Program-made: the position numbers and the translations under genes | From: an uncultured Paludibaculum sp. | GTDB lineage: Bacteria; Acidobacteriota; Terriglobia; Bryobacterales; Bryobacteraceae | Reading direction: 5' to 3' | Assembly (NCBI RefSeq): GCF_963665245.1 | Contig: NZ_OY762269.1 | Coordinates: 310,001 to 374,000 of the forward strand | Length of the DNA stretch: 64,000 bases | Notes under the pieces: generated by a model | The model's database searches: none | Told to the model about the DNA's origin: nothing | The model's input: only the letters and a program-made list of their open reading frames with translations | Shown here: positions 42,812-51,037 of the stretch, in pieces | How the letters are laid out: each line of letters begins with the position of its first letter | How positions within the stretch are numbered: the first letter of the stretch is position 1

Positions 42812-43390
42812 GTGAACCACTTGGCAACATCCAATCGAGACCGTGACCGGCGGGTGCGCGAACGCCAGGATGCGCTGATCGCCACCAATGTCCGGTGGCT
42901 GCGGCAAGCGCTGACGCTGCTGGGCCGGCTGAATGACGCAGTGTATGCGTCCATGCCCCAGGGCTTGGCTCCACACAGGGCGGGCAGCCATTTGCGCCAT
43001 ATCCTGGAGTTCTACGAGTGTTTCCTGGAAGGCGTCGATTCCGCGCACATTGACTACGATGCGCGGCGGCGCGACGAGGCCGTGGAGCGCTGCCGGGCGG
43101 TCGCCTTGGCTCGCATTGAGTCGATCATTCAGCTCCTGGAAGGCATGCCCAGCCTACGCTGCGACAACGTGCTGTGGGTCCGAATGGAAGACGCGGATCC
43201 CGGGCAGGTGCGGGACAGTTTCCTGATGTCCTCGGTCAGTCGCGAATTGCAGACGCTGAGCAGCCACACGATCCACCACTTTGCCCTGATTGCGGTCACC
43301 CTGCTGGCGCACGGTGTGGCTGTGGATCCCGATTTCGGCGTGGCTCCGTCGACGCTGCGGCACAGGGCGAAGAAAGCCGAGGCTGCGTGA
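42812..43390 (+). CDS. DinB-like four-helix protein
   Basis: A 192-residue helical protein with DinB/YfiT-type layout: LGRLNDAVYASMP, then HLRHILEFYECFLEG and SRELQTLSSHTIHHFALIAV, with three His in the usual metal-site positions. DinB proteins are a damage-inducible thiol-transferase-like superfamily, sometimes using bacillithiol or mycothiol. The GTG at 42812 has GAGG five bases upstream; an in-frame GTG at 42716 would give a longer, unfeatured N-terminus. The stop overlaps the next ATG by one base. It is the first gene of a four-gene operon. Confidence 0.78.
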   Translation: MNHLATSNRDRDRRVRERQDALIATNVRWLRQALTLLGRLNDAVYASMPQGLAPHRAGSHLRHILEFYECFLEGVDSAHIDYDARRRDEAVERCRAVALARIESIIQLLEGMPSLRCDNVLWVRMEDADPGQVRDSFLMSSVSRELQTLSSHTIHHFALIAVTLLAHGVAVDPDFGVAPSTLRHRAKKAEAA

Positions 43391-44121
43391 TGTGTACCGT
43401 GAGTTGGATTCATCACGACAACGGCTTCCATCTGCTCTGCAATCGGGACGAGAAGCGCACCCGCAAGCCGGCCCTACCGCCGAGACTGCAATGTCCGCGC
43501 GGCGTGCGCTTTGTCGCTCCGGTCGACGGTGACTTTGGTGGATCCTGGATGAGCGCAAACGAAGCCGGCGTTGCTCTGTGTCTGTTGAACGGTGCGAATC
43601 TGGGCGGCTGCGCGCGGCACCGGAGCACCACCGGTACTCGCAGTCGCGGTTTGCTGCTTCTGGAACTGGCCGACGCACCGTCGACTATGGGCGCATGCGA
43701 GAGGCTGGCGCGGCTTGATCTGGATCAATGGGCTCCTTTTACACTGGCGGGCTTGGAGCCGGGCCTGCCCGCTTGTCTGGTTGAGTGGAATGGCGTGGAC
43801 CTGGTGATCCTACCCAACGGCGATCCCTTCATGCCGCTGATCTCCTCGTCGTTCGAGACCGAAGCTGTGCGGCAGCGGCGGCGAGCGGAGTTCGCCCATT
43901 GCACCCGGCAGGGCCTGAACGCCGAAGCGTTGTGTGGGTTTCACGGCAGTCATGGCGGCGAAGCGTCGGCCTTCTCCACTTGCATGCACCGGCCCGATGC
44001 CGAGACCGTGAGCTTCAGTTGGGTCCAGGTGGATGAGCACGCGGTGAGCTTCTTCTATTCGCCAACAGCACCGTGCCAGGGGCGCTCCGGCGAGACAACA
44101 CGCCTGGAGCTGCTGTCATGA
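43390..44121 (+). CDS. NRDE (TANGO2-like) family protein
   Basis: A 243-residue protein beginning MCTVSWIHHDNGFHLLCNRDE, with the diagnostic N-terminal Cys and NRDE motif. Then come the GGSWMSANEAGVALCLLN and SRGLLLLELADA segments of the family. The N-terminal Cys suggests an Ntn-hydrolase-type fold; the eukaryotic homologue TANGO2 is linked to lipid and haem handling, but bacterial roles are not settled. It is translationally coupled on both sides: ATG overlaps the DinB stop, and the stop overlaps the DedA-ATP-grasp start. Confidence 0.87.
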   Translation: MCTVSWIHHDNGFHLLCNRDEKRTRKPALPPRLQCPRGVRFVAPVDGDFGGSWMSANEAGVALCLLNGANLGGCARHRSTTGTRSRGLLLLELADAPSTMGACERLARLDLDQWAPFTLAGLEPGLPACLVEWNGVDLVILPNGDPFMPLISSSFETEAVRQRRRAEFAHCTRQGLNAEALCGFHGSHGGEASAFSTCMHRPDAETVSFSWVQVDEHAVSFFYSPTAPCQGRSGETTRLELLS

Positions 44122-45746
44122 TGCTCCAACTGCTGGGGATTGCCGTCGCGACCTTCGTCAGTGAAGATCTGGCGTGCATCGGTACCGGAGTGCTGATTGC
44201 ACAGGGCCAACTCGGGTTTGGCGTGGGCGTGGCGGCTTGCATGGCAGGGATCTTCGCCGGTGACCTGTTGCTGTTTCTGGTCGGGCGGTTGACGGGTGTG
44301 GCTGTGCTGCGCTGGGCGCCGCTAGCTCGCTGGCTGCCTGAGGCCCGAGTGACGCAGGCGGCACGATGGCTGAACGCTCGCGGCCTGGTCGTGGTGTTCC
44401 TTAGCCGCTTCACGCCAGGGCTCCGCCTGCCGACGTACTTTGCGGCGGGCCTGGTGCGGACGGGCGTGTGGCAATTCTCGGTGTACCTTCTGCTGGCCGC
44501 CGCACTGTGGACCCCGCTGCTGGTTGGAGCCACAGTCCTGTACGGCGACAGTGTGTCCCGTTCGGTGTTGGGGCCTCGTGGGCACAGCCTGGCGGTAACC
44601 TTGACCGTTTGCGGGACCGCCGCGTTGTTGCTTCGTCTGGGCCGTGGGATGTTGAGCTTCCGTGGGCGCCGGCAGTTGCTGGGCCGCCTGCAGCGGTTGG
44701 TGCGCTGGGAGTTCTGGCCGGCGTGGGCCTCCTACGCGCCGTTGGTGCCTTACCTGCTCTGGCTCGCGTGGAAACACCGCTCCTTCACCATGTTCACGGC
44801 CGCCAATCCTGGCATCCCGACCGGTGGGCTGTTTGGTGAGTCGAAGTCGGAGATTTTGCATCCGCTCGGAGACGCGGCCGCGGAGTTTCTGTTGATCCGC
44901 CGGGACCTGGAACCCTGGGCGCGGATGGCCGAAGCGGAGTGCTTCCAGTTGCTGCATGGCCTCGACTTCCCTGTCGTGTTGAAGCCCGATGTCGGGGAAC
45001 GCGGCACGGGTGTCGTGATCGCAAAGTCGCGGGCCGAGATGGAGGAGTATCTGACCAATGCGCCAGGCGACGTGATCGTGCAGCGTTACGTGTCCGGGCT
45101 CGAGTTCGGAGTTTTCTATTGCCGGCGGCCGGGCGAACCGCGCGGCAGGATCCTTTCGATTACGGAGAAGCGCTTTCCCGTCATGATCGGTAATGGCGCC
45201 AGTTCTCTCCGCGACCTGATCCTGCGGGATGATCGCGCGGTCTGTCTGTTTGAGACCTATGAGGTCCAATGCCGGCGGAACATGGACGACGTTCCCGCGC
45301 GCGGCGAGCAGGTGAAACTGGTGGAACTGGGCTCCCACTGCCGAGGCGCCGTGTTTGTGGACGGCTCGCATCTGTGGAGCCGCGCGTTGGAAGACGAGAT
45401 CGACCGTATCAGTAAGCGCCACGCCGGTTTTGCTTTTGGCCGCTTTGATCTGCGTGCTCCAACCCTGGAAGATTTCCGTTCCGGCCGCAACATCCGCGTA
45501 CTCGAACTGAATGGAGTGGGCGCCGAAGCGACCCACGTGTACGATCCTGCTGTCGGACTGCGCGCGGCCTACCGGGTCATGTTCCGGCAATGGAGGCTCG
45601 CGTTCGAGATAGGATCAATGCAATGGGCCAGAGGGGCGCGTCCCACGTCTTTGGGCGTACTGCTGCGGTTGTGGTGGGAGCGATGGCGGGCAGAGAAGAA
45701 GACACCGGGTGCGGCTTCGCGCCGGCCGGCGTGGCAACTGGGGTAG
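44118..45746 (+). CDS. DedA/VTT membrane domain fused to an ATP-grasp domain
   Basis: A 542-residue two-part protein. The first 200 residues are a DedA/VTT membrane domain with the conserved FLSRFTPGLRLPTYFAAGL motif; such proteins scramble or flip lipids and support envelope homeostasis. From about 240 onward is a cytoplasmic ATP-grasp ligase domain: FPVVLKPDVGERGTGVVIA, DVIVQRYVSGLEFGV, and the metal-binding end VLELNGVGAEATHVYD. The ligase would activate a carboxylate with ATP. Fusion to a lipid-handling domain suggests modification of a membrane-linked compound. The ATG overlaps the NRDE stop by four bases. No frameshift separates the two parts. Confidence 0.85.
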   Translation: MMLQLLGIAVATFVSEDLACIGTGVLIAQGQLGFGVGVAACMAGIFAGDLLLFLVGRLTGVAVLRWAPLARWLPEARVTQAARWLNARGLVVVFLSRFTPGLRLPTYFAAGLVRTGVWQFSVYLLLAAALWTPLLVGATVLYGDSVSRSVLGPRGHSLAVTLTVCGTAALLLRLGRGMLSFRGRRQLLGRLQRLVRWEFWPAWASYAPLVPYLLWLAWKHRSFTMFTAANPGIPTGGLFGESKSEILHPLGDAAAEFLLIRRDLEPWARMAEAECFQLLHGLDFPVVLKPDVGERGTGVVIAKSRAEMEEYLTNAPGDVIVQRYVSGLEFGVFYCRRPGEPRGRILSITEKRFPVMIGNGASSLRDLILRDDRAVCLFETYEVQCRRNMDDVPARGEQVKLVELGSHCRGAVFVDGSHLWSRALEDEIDRISKRHAGFAFGRFDLRAPTLEDFRSGRNIRVLELNGVGAEATHVYDPAVGLRAAYRVMFRQWRLAFEIGSMQWARGARPTSLGVLLRLWWERWRAEKKTPGAASRRPAWQLG

Positions 45747-45749
45747 ATC

Positions 45750-46526
45750 TTGCAGAGAGTCAACCGACCCGAACTGTTGGACCAATCGCGCATCGAGCCC
45801 CAGGCACTACGGGGCAGCTTGCGCGATTTGGCGTGTCTGAATCGCCTGTTTGGTGGCACGTCACTGATGCTCAACGCCCTGGGGCGCATGGCCGTCCAAC
45901 GTCCGGCTCGCGAGCCGATTTCCATTCTGGACGTCGGGACGGGCAGTGCCGACGTGCCGCGCGCGATTGCCCGGTGGGCGCGCCGTAAGGGCCTCATCGT
46001 GAAGATTACTGCTTGCGACATGCACTCTCAGGTAGCGCGCGTCGCCCAACTGGAATGCGCCGACGAGCCTGACATCCGCATCATCCAGGCAGACATCACC
46101 CGGCTGCCGTTCCCCACCGGGAGCTTCGACTTCGCAATCTGTTCCCTGCTACTGCATCATCTGGCAGAGTCCCAGGTGCGTACTGCTCTTTGCGAGTTGC
46201 GCCGGACGGCCCGCCACGGCGTCATCGTGAGCGACCTCGTACGCGGCTGGCTGCCCTACGCAGGTGTTGTGCTGGCGACTCACATGCTCAGCCGCAATGT
46301 GATTACGCGGAACGACGGTCCTCTCAGTGTGCGGCGTGCCTACACGGTTGTGGAAATGCGGAAGTTGGCCGATGAGGCGGGGTACCCGGACCTCGTGCTG
46401 CACAGCCGTCCGGGCTTTCGGATGGTGGGTGTTGGGCCGGGCAGTCTGGCCACCGCGGCTCAGGCCGCCACGCTGGCCGGCACACGCCGCGAACGCGACT
46501 TCGCAATCCAGACAGCCACGCGATAG
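45750..46526 (+). CDS. Class I SAM-dependent methyltransferase
   Basis: A 258-residue methyltransferase. Motif I is ISILDVGTGSADVPRAIA, the acidic motif II is KITACDMHSQ, then IIQADITRLPFPTGSFDFAICSLLLHHL, and motif post I-III continue to a C-terminal hydrophobic stretch. It resembles UbiE-type or polyketide-type small-molecule methyltransferases; the substrate is unknown. The start is the TTG at 45750, three bases after the previous stop; the following RPELLDQSRI-RGSLRDLACLNRL segment is family-typical, so the TTG is preferred to a later ATG. The 3' end overlaps the convergent msrQ by 67 bases. Confidence 0.85.
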   Translation: MQRVNRPELLDQSRIEPQALRGSLRDLACLNRLFGGTSLMLNALGRMAVQRPAREPISILDVGTGSADVPRAIARWARRKGLIVKITACDMHSQVARVAQLECADEPDIRIIQADITRLPFPTGSFDFAICSLLLHHLAESQVRTALCELRRTARHGVIVSDLVRGWLPYAGVVLATHMLSRNVITRNDGPLSVRRAYTVVEMRKLADEAGYPDLVLHSRPGFRMVGVGPGSLATAAQAATLAGTRRERDFAIQTATR

Positions 46527-47086
46527 AGCAGAAGAACAGCCGCCAGGCCCGCATAGAAGAGAGGCTTGGTCACATCGAGCTTCACCAGCCAGTAGTAGTG
46601 AATCACGCCGGCGACCATGCTGACGTAAGTCAACCGGTGCAGCATCTGCCAGCGCTTGCCGCCCATGCGGCGGATCCAGCCTGCCGTCGAGGTGAGGGCG
46701 AGCGGTATCATCGCCAGCAATCCGAGCATGCCGATGGTGATGTAGGGACGAATGGCCACATCCTTGACGATGCCTGCCCAGTCAAAGAACTTGTCGAACC
46801 ACAGGTACGTCGTCAGGTGCAGGGATCCATAGAAGAACGCATACAGGCCCAGCATGCGGCGGAAGCGAATGAGATCGGGCAGGTTGAGGAGTTTGCGCAA
46901 TGGCGTGACGGCCAGCGTGAAGACCAGGAATCGCAGGGTCCAGTCACCGGTCGCATGCGTGATGAACTCCAGCGGATTGGCGCCCAAATCGTCGTGGAGG
47001 AAACGCCAGACGAGCAGCATAAGGGGGGCCAGGCTCGTGAGAAACACCACGAGCTTGGTCCAGCGGCTGGAGACGATGCGCTTCAT
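46460..47086 (-). CDS. msrQ: MsrQ, haem-binding membrane subunit of the MsrPQ repair system
   Basis: A 208-residue protein with six membrane spans of the ferric-reductase-like family. Haem-ligand His residues lie in FFYGSLHLTTYLW and MLHRLTYVSMVAGVIHYYWL. MsrQ passes electrons from the quinone pool or flavin to MsrP, which repairs oxidised methionines of envelope proteins. It starts 4 bases after the msrP stop, and the pair is the standard combination. The last 67 bases run antisense to the methyltransferase 3' end. Confidence 0.93.
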   Translation of the reverse strand: MKRIVSSRWTKLVVFLTSLAPLMLLVWRFLHDDLGANPLEFITHATGDWTLRFLVFTLAVTPLRKLLNLPDLIRFRRMLGLYAFFYGSLHLTTYLWFDKFFDWAGIVKDVAIRPYITIGMLGLLAMIPLALTSTAGWIRRMGGKRWQMLHRLTYVSMVAGVIHYYWLVKLDVTKPLFYAGLAAVLLLYRVAVWIAKSRSRRVPASVAA

Positions 47087-47090
47087 GGGC

Positions 47091-48026
47091 TTAGTAGTTC
47101 TTCTTCAGATCCAGGCCGCTGTAGAGGCCGGCCACCTGGTCGCCATAGCCATTGAACATGAGGGTGTCGCGCTTGAAGAACTCCCCTATGCGGCGCTCTT
47201 TTGCCTGAGACCAGCGGGGATGGTCGACGTTCGGATTCACGTTGGAGTAGAAGCCGTACTCGCGCGCAGCCATCAGGTTCCAGCTCGTGGAGGGTTGGCC
47301 GCCCACCAGACGAATGCGGTTGATGGACTTAATGCCCTTGAAGCCATACTTCCACGGGACCGTCAACCGCAGCGGCGCGCCATTCTGATTGGGCAGTACT
47401 TCGCCGTACAGGCCGACGCTCAGGATAGTGAGCGGATTCATGGCCTCGTCCAAACGCAACCCCTCCAGATAGGGGAACTCGATAGCGCGCGCATGAGGCA
47501 TCTGGCGTGGATCGTAGAGACTTTGGAAAGCAACGTACTTTGCCTTGGCCGTTGGCTCCACCAGCTTGAGCAGGGCGCTGAGGGGGAATCCGATCCACGG
47601 CACTACCATCGACCAGGCCTCGACGCAGCGGTGGCGGTAAATGCGCTCTTCCAGCGGAGCAATCTTGAGAATCTCGCTGAGGTCGAACTTCTTGGGCTTG
47701 GCGACATCGCCTTCCACCGAGACGATCCAGGGCGACGTGCGGAAGTTGCGAGCGTTCTCCGCCGGGTCGCTCTTGTCCACGCCGAACTCGTAGAAATTGT
47801 TGTAGGTCGTTATGTCCTTGTAAGGCGTGAGCTTGTCGCTGAGCGTGTACTTGCTCTTCACCACACCATCGAGCTTGGCGCCGGCCAGAGCGCTCTGGCT
47901 GGGCAGCGCGAGCGCCCCAAGCGCCAATGAGCCGGCCGAAAGAAAGCGGCGCCGGTTGAGATACTGCTCCTTCGGCGTCACCTGAGAATAGCGAAGTTCG
48001 CTGGACTGCCTGGACTTGATGATCAT
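47091..48026 (-). CDS. msrP: MsrP, periplasmic protein-methionine-sulfoxide reductase catalytic subunit
   Basis: A 311-residue molybdenum enzyme. A twin-arginine signal (NRRRFLSAGSLALGALALPS) sends it folded to the periplasm. The Mo-ligand Cys lies in YRHRCVEAWSMVVPWIGFPL, followed by FQSLYDPRQMPHARA and the C-terminal MFNGYGDQVAGLY typical of YedY/MsrP. It reduces methionine sulfoxide in envelope proteins, protecting against oxidants such as hypochlorite. It is followed at once by msrQ and preceded by doxX and lipid genes in the same direction. Confidence 0.95.
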   Translation of the reverse strand: MIIKSRQSSELRYSQVTPKEQYLNRRRFLSAGSLALGALALPSQSALAGAKLDGVVKSKYTLSDKLTPYKDITTYNNFYEFGVDKSDPAENARNFRTSPWIVSVEGDVAKPKKFDLSEILKIAPLEERIYRHRCVEAWSMVVPWIGFPLSALLKLVEPTAKAKYVAFQSLYDPRQMPHARAIEFPYLEGLRLDEAMNPLTILSVGLYGEVLPNQNGAPLRLTVPWKYGFKGIKSINRIRLVGGQPSTSWNLMAAREYGFYSNVNPNVDHPRWSQAKERRIGEFFKRDTLMFNGYGDQVAGLYSGLDLKKNY

Positions 48027-48091
48027 CTTCTACCCCTCTGCCTCTATTGTGATGCAACGACCGACGGCCGAGTTCCACGACTTGGCGGCTG

Positions 48092-48511
48092 TTAATGGAT
48101 ACGGGCCGCGGCCGACGCGCGGATGTGTGGAATCTGGTCGCGATGCAGCACCACCAGAGCCGCCGAGCAGACAAAGACCACTATCGCCAGAGTGAACAAC
48201 TCGCCGTGATCGTCGACGGCCGGCAAGGTGATGCCCAGCTTCGTCAGGTGAAACATGATAGCGCCGCTGATTACGCCCAGCGACATTGCCGCTCCGAGGA
48301 CGACCGTTCGGGGCATCAGCAGCAGCACCGAGGCGATCAGTTCCGCCACGCCGGAGCCGATGCGGCCCCACGGCTCCATGCCGAGCGTCGAGAAGATATA
48401 GACCGATTCCCGCGCGCCCGTGAACTTGAAGAAGAGAGTCTGGAGAAGGATGACCGCGGCAATCCCGCGTAGTGCCCAGCTCGCAATTACGAAGGCTCTA
48501 GAGTGTTCCAT
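48092..48511 (-). CDS. DoxX-family membrane protein
   Basis: A 139-residue protein with four membrane spans (WALRGIAAVILLQTLFFKFTG, GSGVAELIASVLLLMP, GAAMSLGVISGAIMFHL and a final span), matching the DoxX/DoxD-like family. The family is linked to thiol and quinone redox chemistry and to envelope oxidative stress, though its exact reaction is uncertain. The start lies 14 bases inside the 3' end of the acyltransferase gene, so the two are co-translated. The msrP gene follows after 65 bases. Confidence 0.85.
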   Translation of the reverse strand: MEHSRAFVIASWALRGIAAVILLQTLFFKFTGARESVYIFSTLGMEPWGRIGSGVAELIASVLLLMPRTVVLGAAMSLGVISGAIMFHLTKLGITLPAVDDHGELFTLAIVVFVCSAALVVLHRDQIPHIRASAAARIH

Positions 48512-50288
48512 GTTGCCCTTTCTGGTATTCGAGAAATGCGGCGGCTTCCGGGCCGCCCAGGTAGCGATGCAGCAGCTTGGGTTCGGTGCGCGTCAGATCG
48601 ACGAGGATCAACCCATCGAGAGCGTCCGAGAACTCGGGATCGACGTTGAATCCAAGAAGCTTGCCGCCCAGCTTCAGATATTGGCGCAGCAATACGGGGA
48701 TGCCCGCGCCGGTGGGTTCAATATCGGAGACGACCTCGGAAAGATCGTCGACATCGAAGCCACTGTTCGGGAAGGCCGCGCCGCGCGTCGAGCGGCAGAA
48801 GGGATGGCGCTCAGTAACCAGACCCATCCAATCGCGCAAAGAGGCGTGCTTCTCAAGGAACGAGACCATCAACTCGCGGGATAGTGCCTGATAGCTGTTG
48901 CTGATGCTTACGGGGCCAAACAACGTCCTGTAGCGCGGGTTCTTCGCCACATATTTGCCGATGCCCTTCCATAACAAGAGCAGCGGGGCAAAGCCTCTCT
49001 GATACTCCTCGCGCACGAAACTGCGACCCAGTTCCAGCGCCGGACCGAGTCTGTCGAGGAAGGACTGTCCGTACCGGAAGAGCGATGCCGTATAGAGGCC
49101 GTCGTTGCCAAGCCGCTGGTCGGTTGCGGCCAGGCGGTAAGCCCCTACCAGTTCGCGCCGCTGGCTGTGCCATACGAAGAGATGCAGGTAGTGCTTGTCG
49201 AATGCATCCAGATCGCAGCTCCGGCCCGTACCTTCCCCGGCAGCCCGGAACGTCTTCTCGCGCAGGCGGCCCAACTCCTTCAAGACACCCGGAATCTGGT
49301 GCGCGGGCGCAATGTAGGCGGACAGATCGCCGGTGGAGGCGAGGCGGGACTCGGGTGGCAGGGCGTCGATCTCGGCGGCGAGTTGGCCCGCGTCTACTGG
49401 CGTCGCGAGCGGAGCCAGTGCTCTCCGGTGAACTCCGGCGCGATGAGGCAGCGCGGTGCGCGGCTTGAAGGCCTGTCGATTGGCCAGGAGGTAAGTGCGC
49501 CAGCGCAGGTAAGCGGTGCGCTCCACCGCGCCTTCGATGGACAACAGTTTGGAGGAGTTGATGGCGGCGCCGATGCGCAGGTCCACGCGATGCCGCCGTT
49601 TGTTGAAGAGCTCGCGGGCCAGCAGGGCAGTGCGCAACCGCGGATGCACGACGCCTGCCGCCTGAAACAGCAGACTGTTGCCACCATGGACGTAAGCCGG
49701 CACAACGGGCACATTGACGCCGTGTCGCGCGCAGATCTCGATCATGCGCGTGATGGCAGGGTTCCACTCCGGGTCGCTAACGTCGCCGCGACTCCACTGG
49801 AAGTGTGAGACCTCACCGGCTGGGAAGACTACCAGCAGCCCGCCGCCCCGCAGAAATTCGAGCGCCCGGCGCAGGGGTACGGAGTTGCGCCGCTCGGCCC
49901 CGCCCATGGGGTCCACAGAGAGCAGAAGATCGCGCACCTCTGGAAAGATGCCCAGAATTCCGTTGGCCAGCAACCGAACATCCCGGCGGATTCGTTGCAG
50001 CACCGTGGCAATCACGGCGCCCTCCAGGATGCCGAAAGGATGGTTCGCCACGAACACAGCCGGACCGGAACGAGGAACGTGTGCCAGGTCGCGATCGCAC
50101 ACCGTACAGGTGATCTCGAGCTCGGCCAGCAGGCGGTCGAGGAATGGGCGGCCGTCGTCCTGGGTTCGCAGCGTGCCGTAGATCTCTTCCACCTGATCGA
50201 TGGCGAAGATCCGTGACGCCAGCCCCAGAACTGGCGCCGGGAGGGGCAGGAGCGCTGAGATCACGGGTTGAAAGGTTGTTGTCGCCAC
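48498..50288 (-). CDS. Two-domain acyltransferase resembling ornithine-lipid synthase (OlsF-like)
   Basis: A 596-residue fusion. The N-terminal half is a PlsC-type glycerophospholipid acyltransferase, with FVANHPFGILEG in the NHx4-D/E position and FPAGEVSHF. The C-terminal half from about residue 300 is an OlsB/GNAT-type N-acyltransferase (YRLAATDQRL, LGRSFVREEYQRGFAPLLLLWKGI, SISNSYQALSRELMVSFL). This two-part layout is known for OlsF, which makes ornithine lipids by N- and then O-acylation, so an aminolipid product is likely. The exact amino acid is unproven. The start is GTG. The gene is embedded in the redox operon, between the Cys-motif protein and doxX. Confidence 0.83.
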   Translation of the reverse strand: MATTTFQPVISALLPLPAPVLGLASRIFAIDQVEEIYGTLRTQDDGRPFLDRLLAELEITCTVCDRDLAHVPRSGPAVFVANHPFGILEGAVIATVLQRIRRDVRLLANGILGIFPEVRDLLLSVDPMGGAERRNSVPLRRALEFLRGGGLLVVFPAGEVSHFQWSRGDVSDPEWNPAITRMIEICARHGVNVPVVPAYVHGGNSLLFQAAGVVHPRLRTALLARELFNKRRHRVDLRIGAAINSSKLLSIEGAVERTAYLRWRTYLLANRQAFKPRTALPHRAGVHRRALAPLATPVDAGQLAAEIDALPPESRLASTGDLSAYIAPAHQIPGVLKELGRLREKTFRAAGEGTGRSCDLDAFDKHYLHLFVWHSQRRELVGAYRLAATDQRLGNDGLYTASLFRYGQSFLDRLGPALELGRSFVREEYQRGFAPLLLLWKGIGKYVAKNPRYRTLFGPVSISNSYQALSRELMVSFLEKHASLRDWMGLVTERHPFCRSTRGAAFPNSGFDVDDLSEVVSDIEPTGAGIPVLLRQYLKLGGKLLGFNVDPEFSDALDGLILVDLTRTEPKLLHRYLGGPEAAAFLEYQKGQHGTL

Positions 50289-50317
50289 TGTCTGGGAAAT
50301 CGCGATGTGCGGTGTGT

Positions 50318-51037
50318 TTATTCCCGGCGGAATTCGCGAGGCTCTGCCTGCAGGAGAAACGTGGGACCTTGTTTCCGCAAGCGTCCCGCGATTGTGATGG
50401 GCTCGCCGACGAAGTCGAGCACCTCGGAGCCGAGCCGACGCCCGTCGCGCCCGGTCAGGAGAAGGATCCTGCTCACCCCGCCCTCATCGCGCACCCGAAA
50501 GGCCGGCGGCACTCCACCACTGATGCAGCGCACGGCACAATCGCGGTGCACCTTGCCTTGACCCGGATTCATTGCGCCGAGATAGCACTTGCTGTCGACA
50601 ATCTCACCGGTCAGGATGACGTCACCGAGATCCACAAACTGGGACCGCCGATCTTCGTCCCGCGCCAATGTCCGAATCGACGCTGGCAGCACTTCGAGCA
50701 TCCGATCCTGATCACGGTGAATGAGCGCGCCCTCCAACTGGACCCGTCGTCCATCCAGGCCGGGCGTGGCGAACCCGTGCTTACCCGTCGCCACCAGCAG
50801 ATAGCGCTGTGTCGCGGTAACCAGCATCGGGTACGGCCAATCCACCAGCAGTCCTTCGTACGAACGATATTGCTGGTACTCGAACGTGGACGCAGGGAAT
50901 GGCGATTCGCCGTAGTTCAGCAGCAGCGCGGCAGCCAGGGCCGTGAGCGCTATGGCCGCTGTGGCCCGCCGAACAAACGACGCAACGCCGGCGGACGCCC
51001 GAGGAATGTAGCCAACGTAGAAATCGCGATCGCTCAT
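50318..51037 (-). CDS. Membrane-anchored protein with SKCYLG / HRDCAVRC motif
   Basis: A 239-residue protein with one N-terminal membrane span (ATAAIALTALAAALLLNYG) and a periplasmic-looking domain. Near residue 165 it has GEIVDSKCYLGAMNPGQG followed by VHRDCAVRCISGG, three Cys and one His that could bind metal or form disulfides. Two beta-barrel-like segments flank it. I do not know a named function. The ATG overlaps the stop of the Rieske protein by four bases and the acyltransferase follows after 29 bases, so it is a fixed member of the operon and may be a redox partner of the Rieske protein. Confidence 0.8.
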   Translation of the reverse strand: MSDRDFYVGYIPRASAGVASFVRRATAAIALTALAAALLLNYGESPFPASTFEYQQYRSYEGLLVDWPYPMLVTATQRYLLVATGKHGFATPGLDGRRVQLEGALIHRDQDRMLEVLPASIRTLARDEDRRSQFVDLGDVILTGEIVDSKCYLGAMNPGQGKVHRDCAVRCISGGVPPAFRVRDEGGVSRILLLTGRDGRRLGSEVLDFVGEPITIAGRLRKQGPTFLLQAEPREFRRE

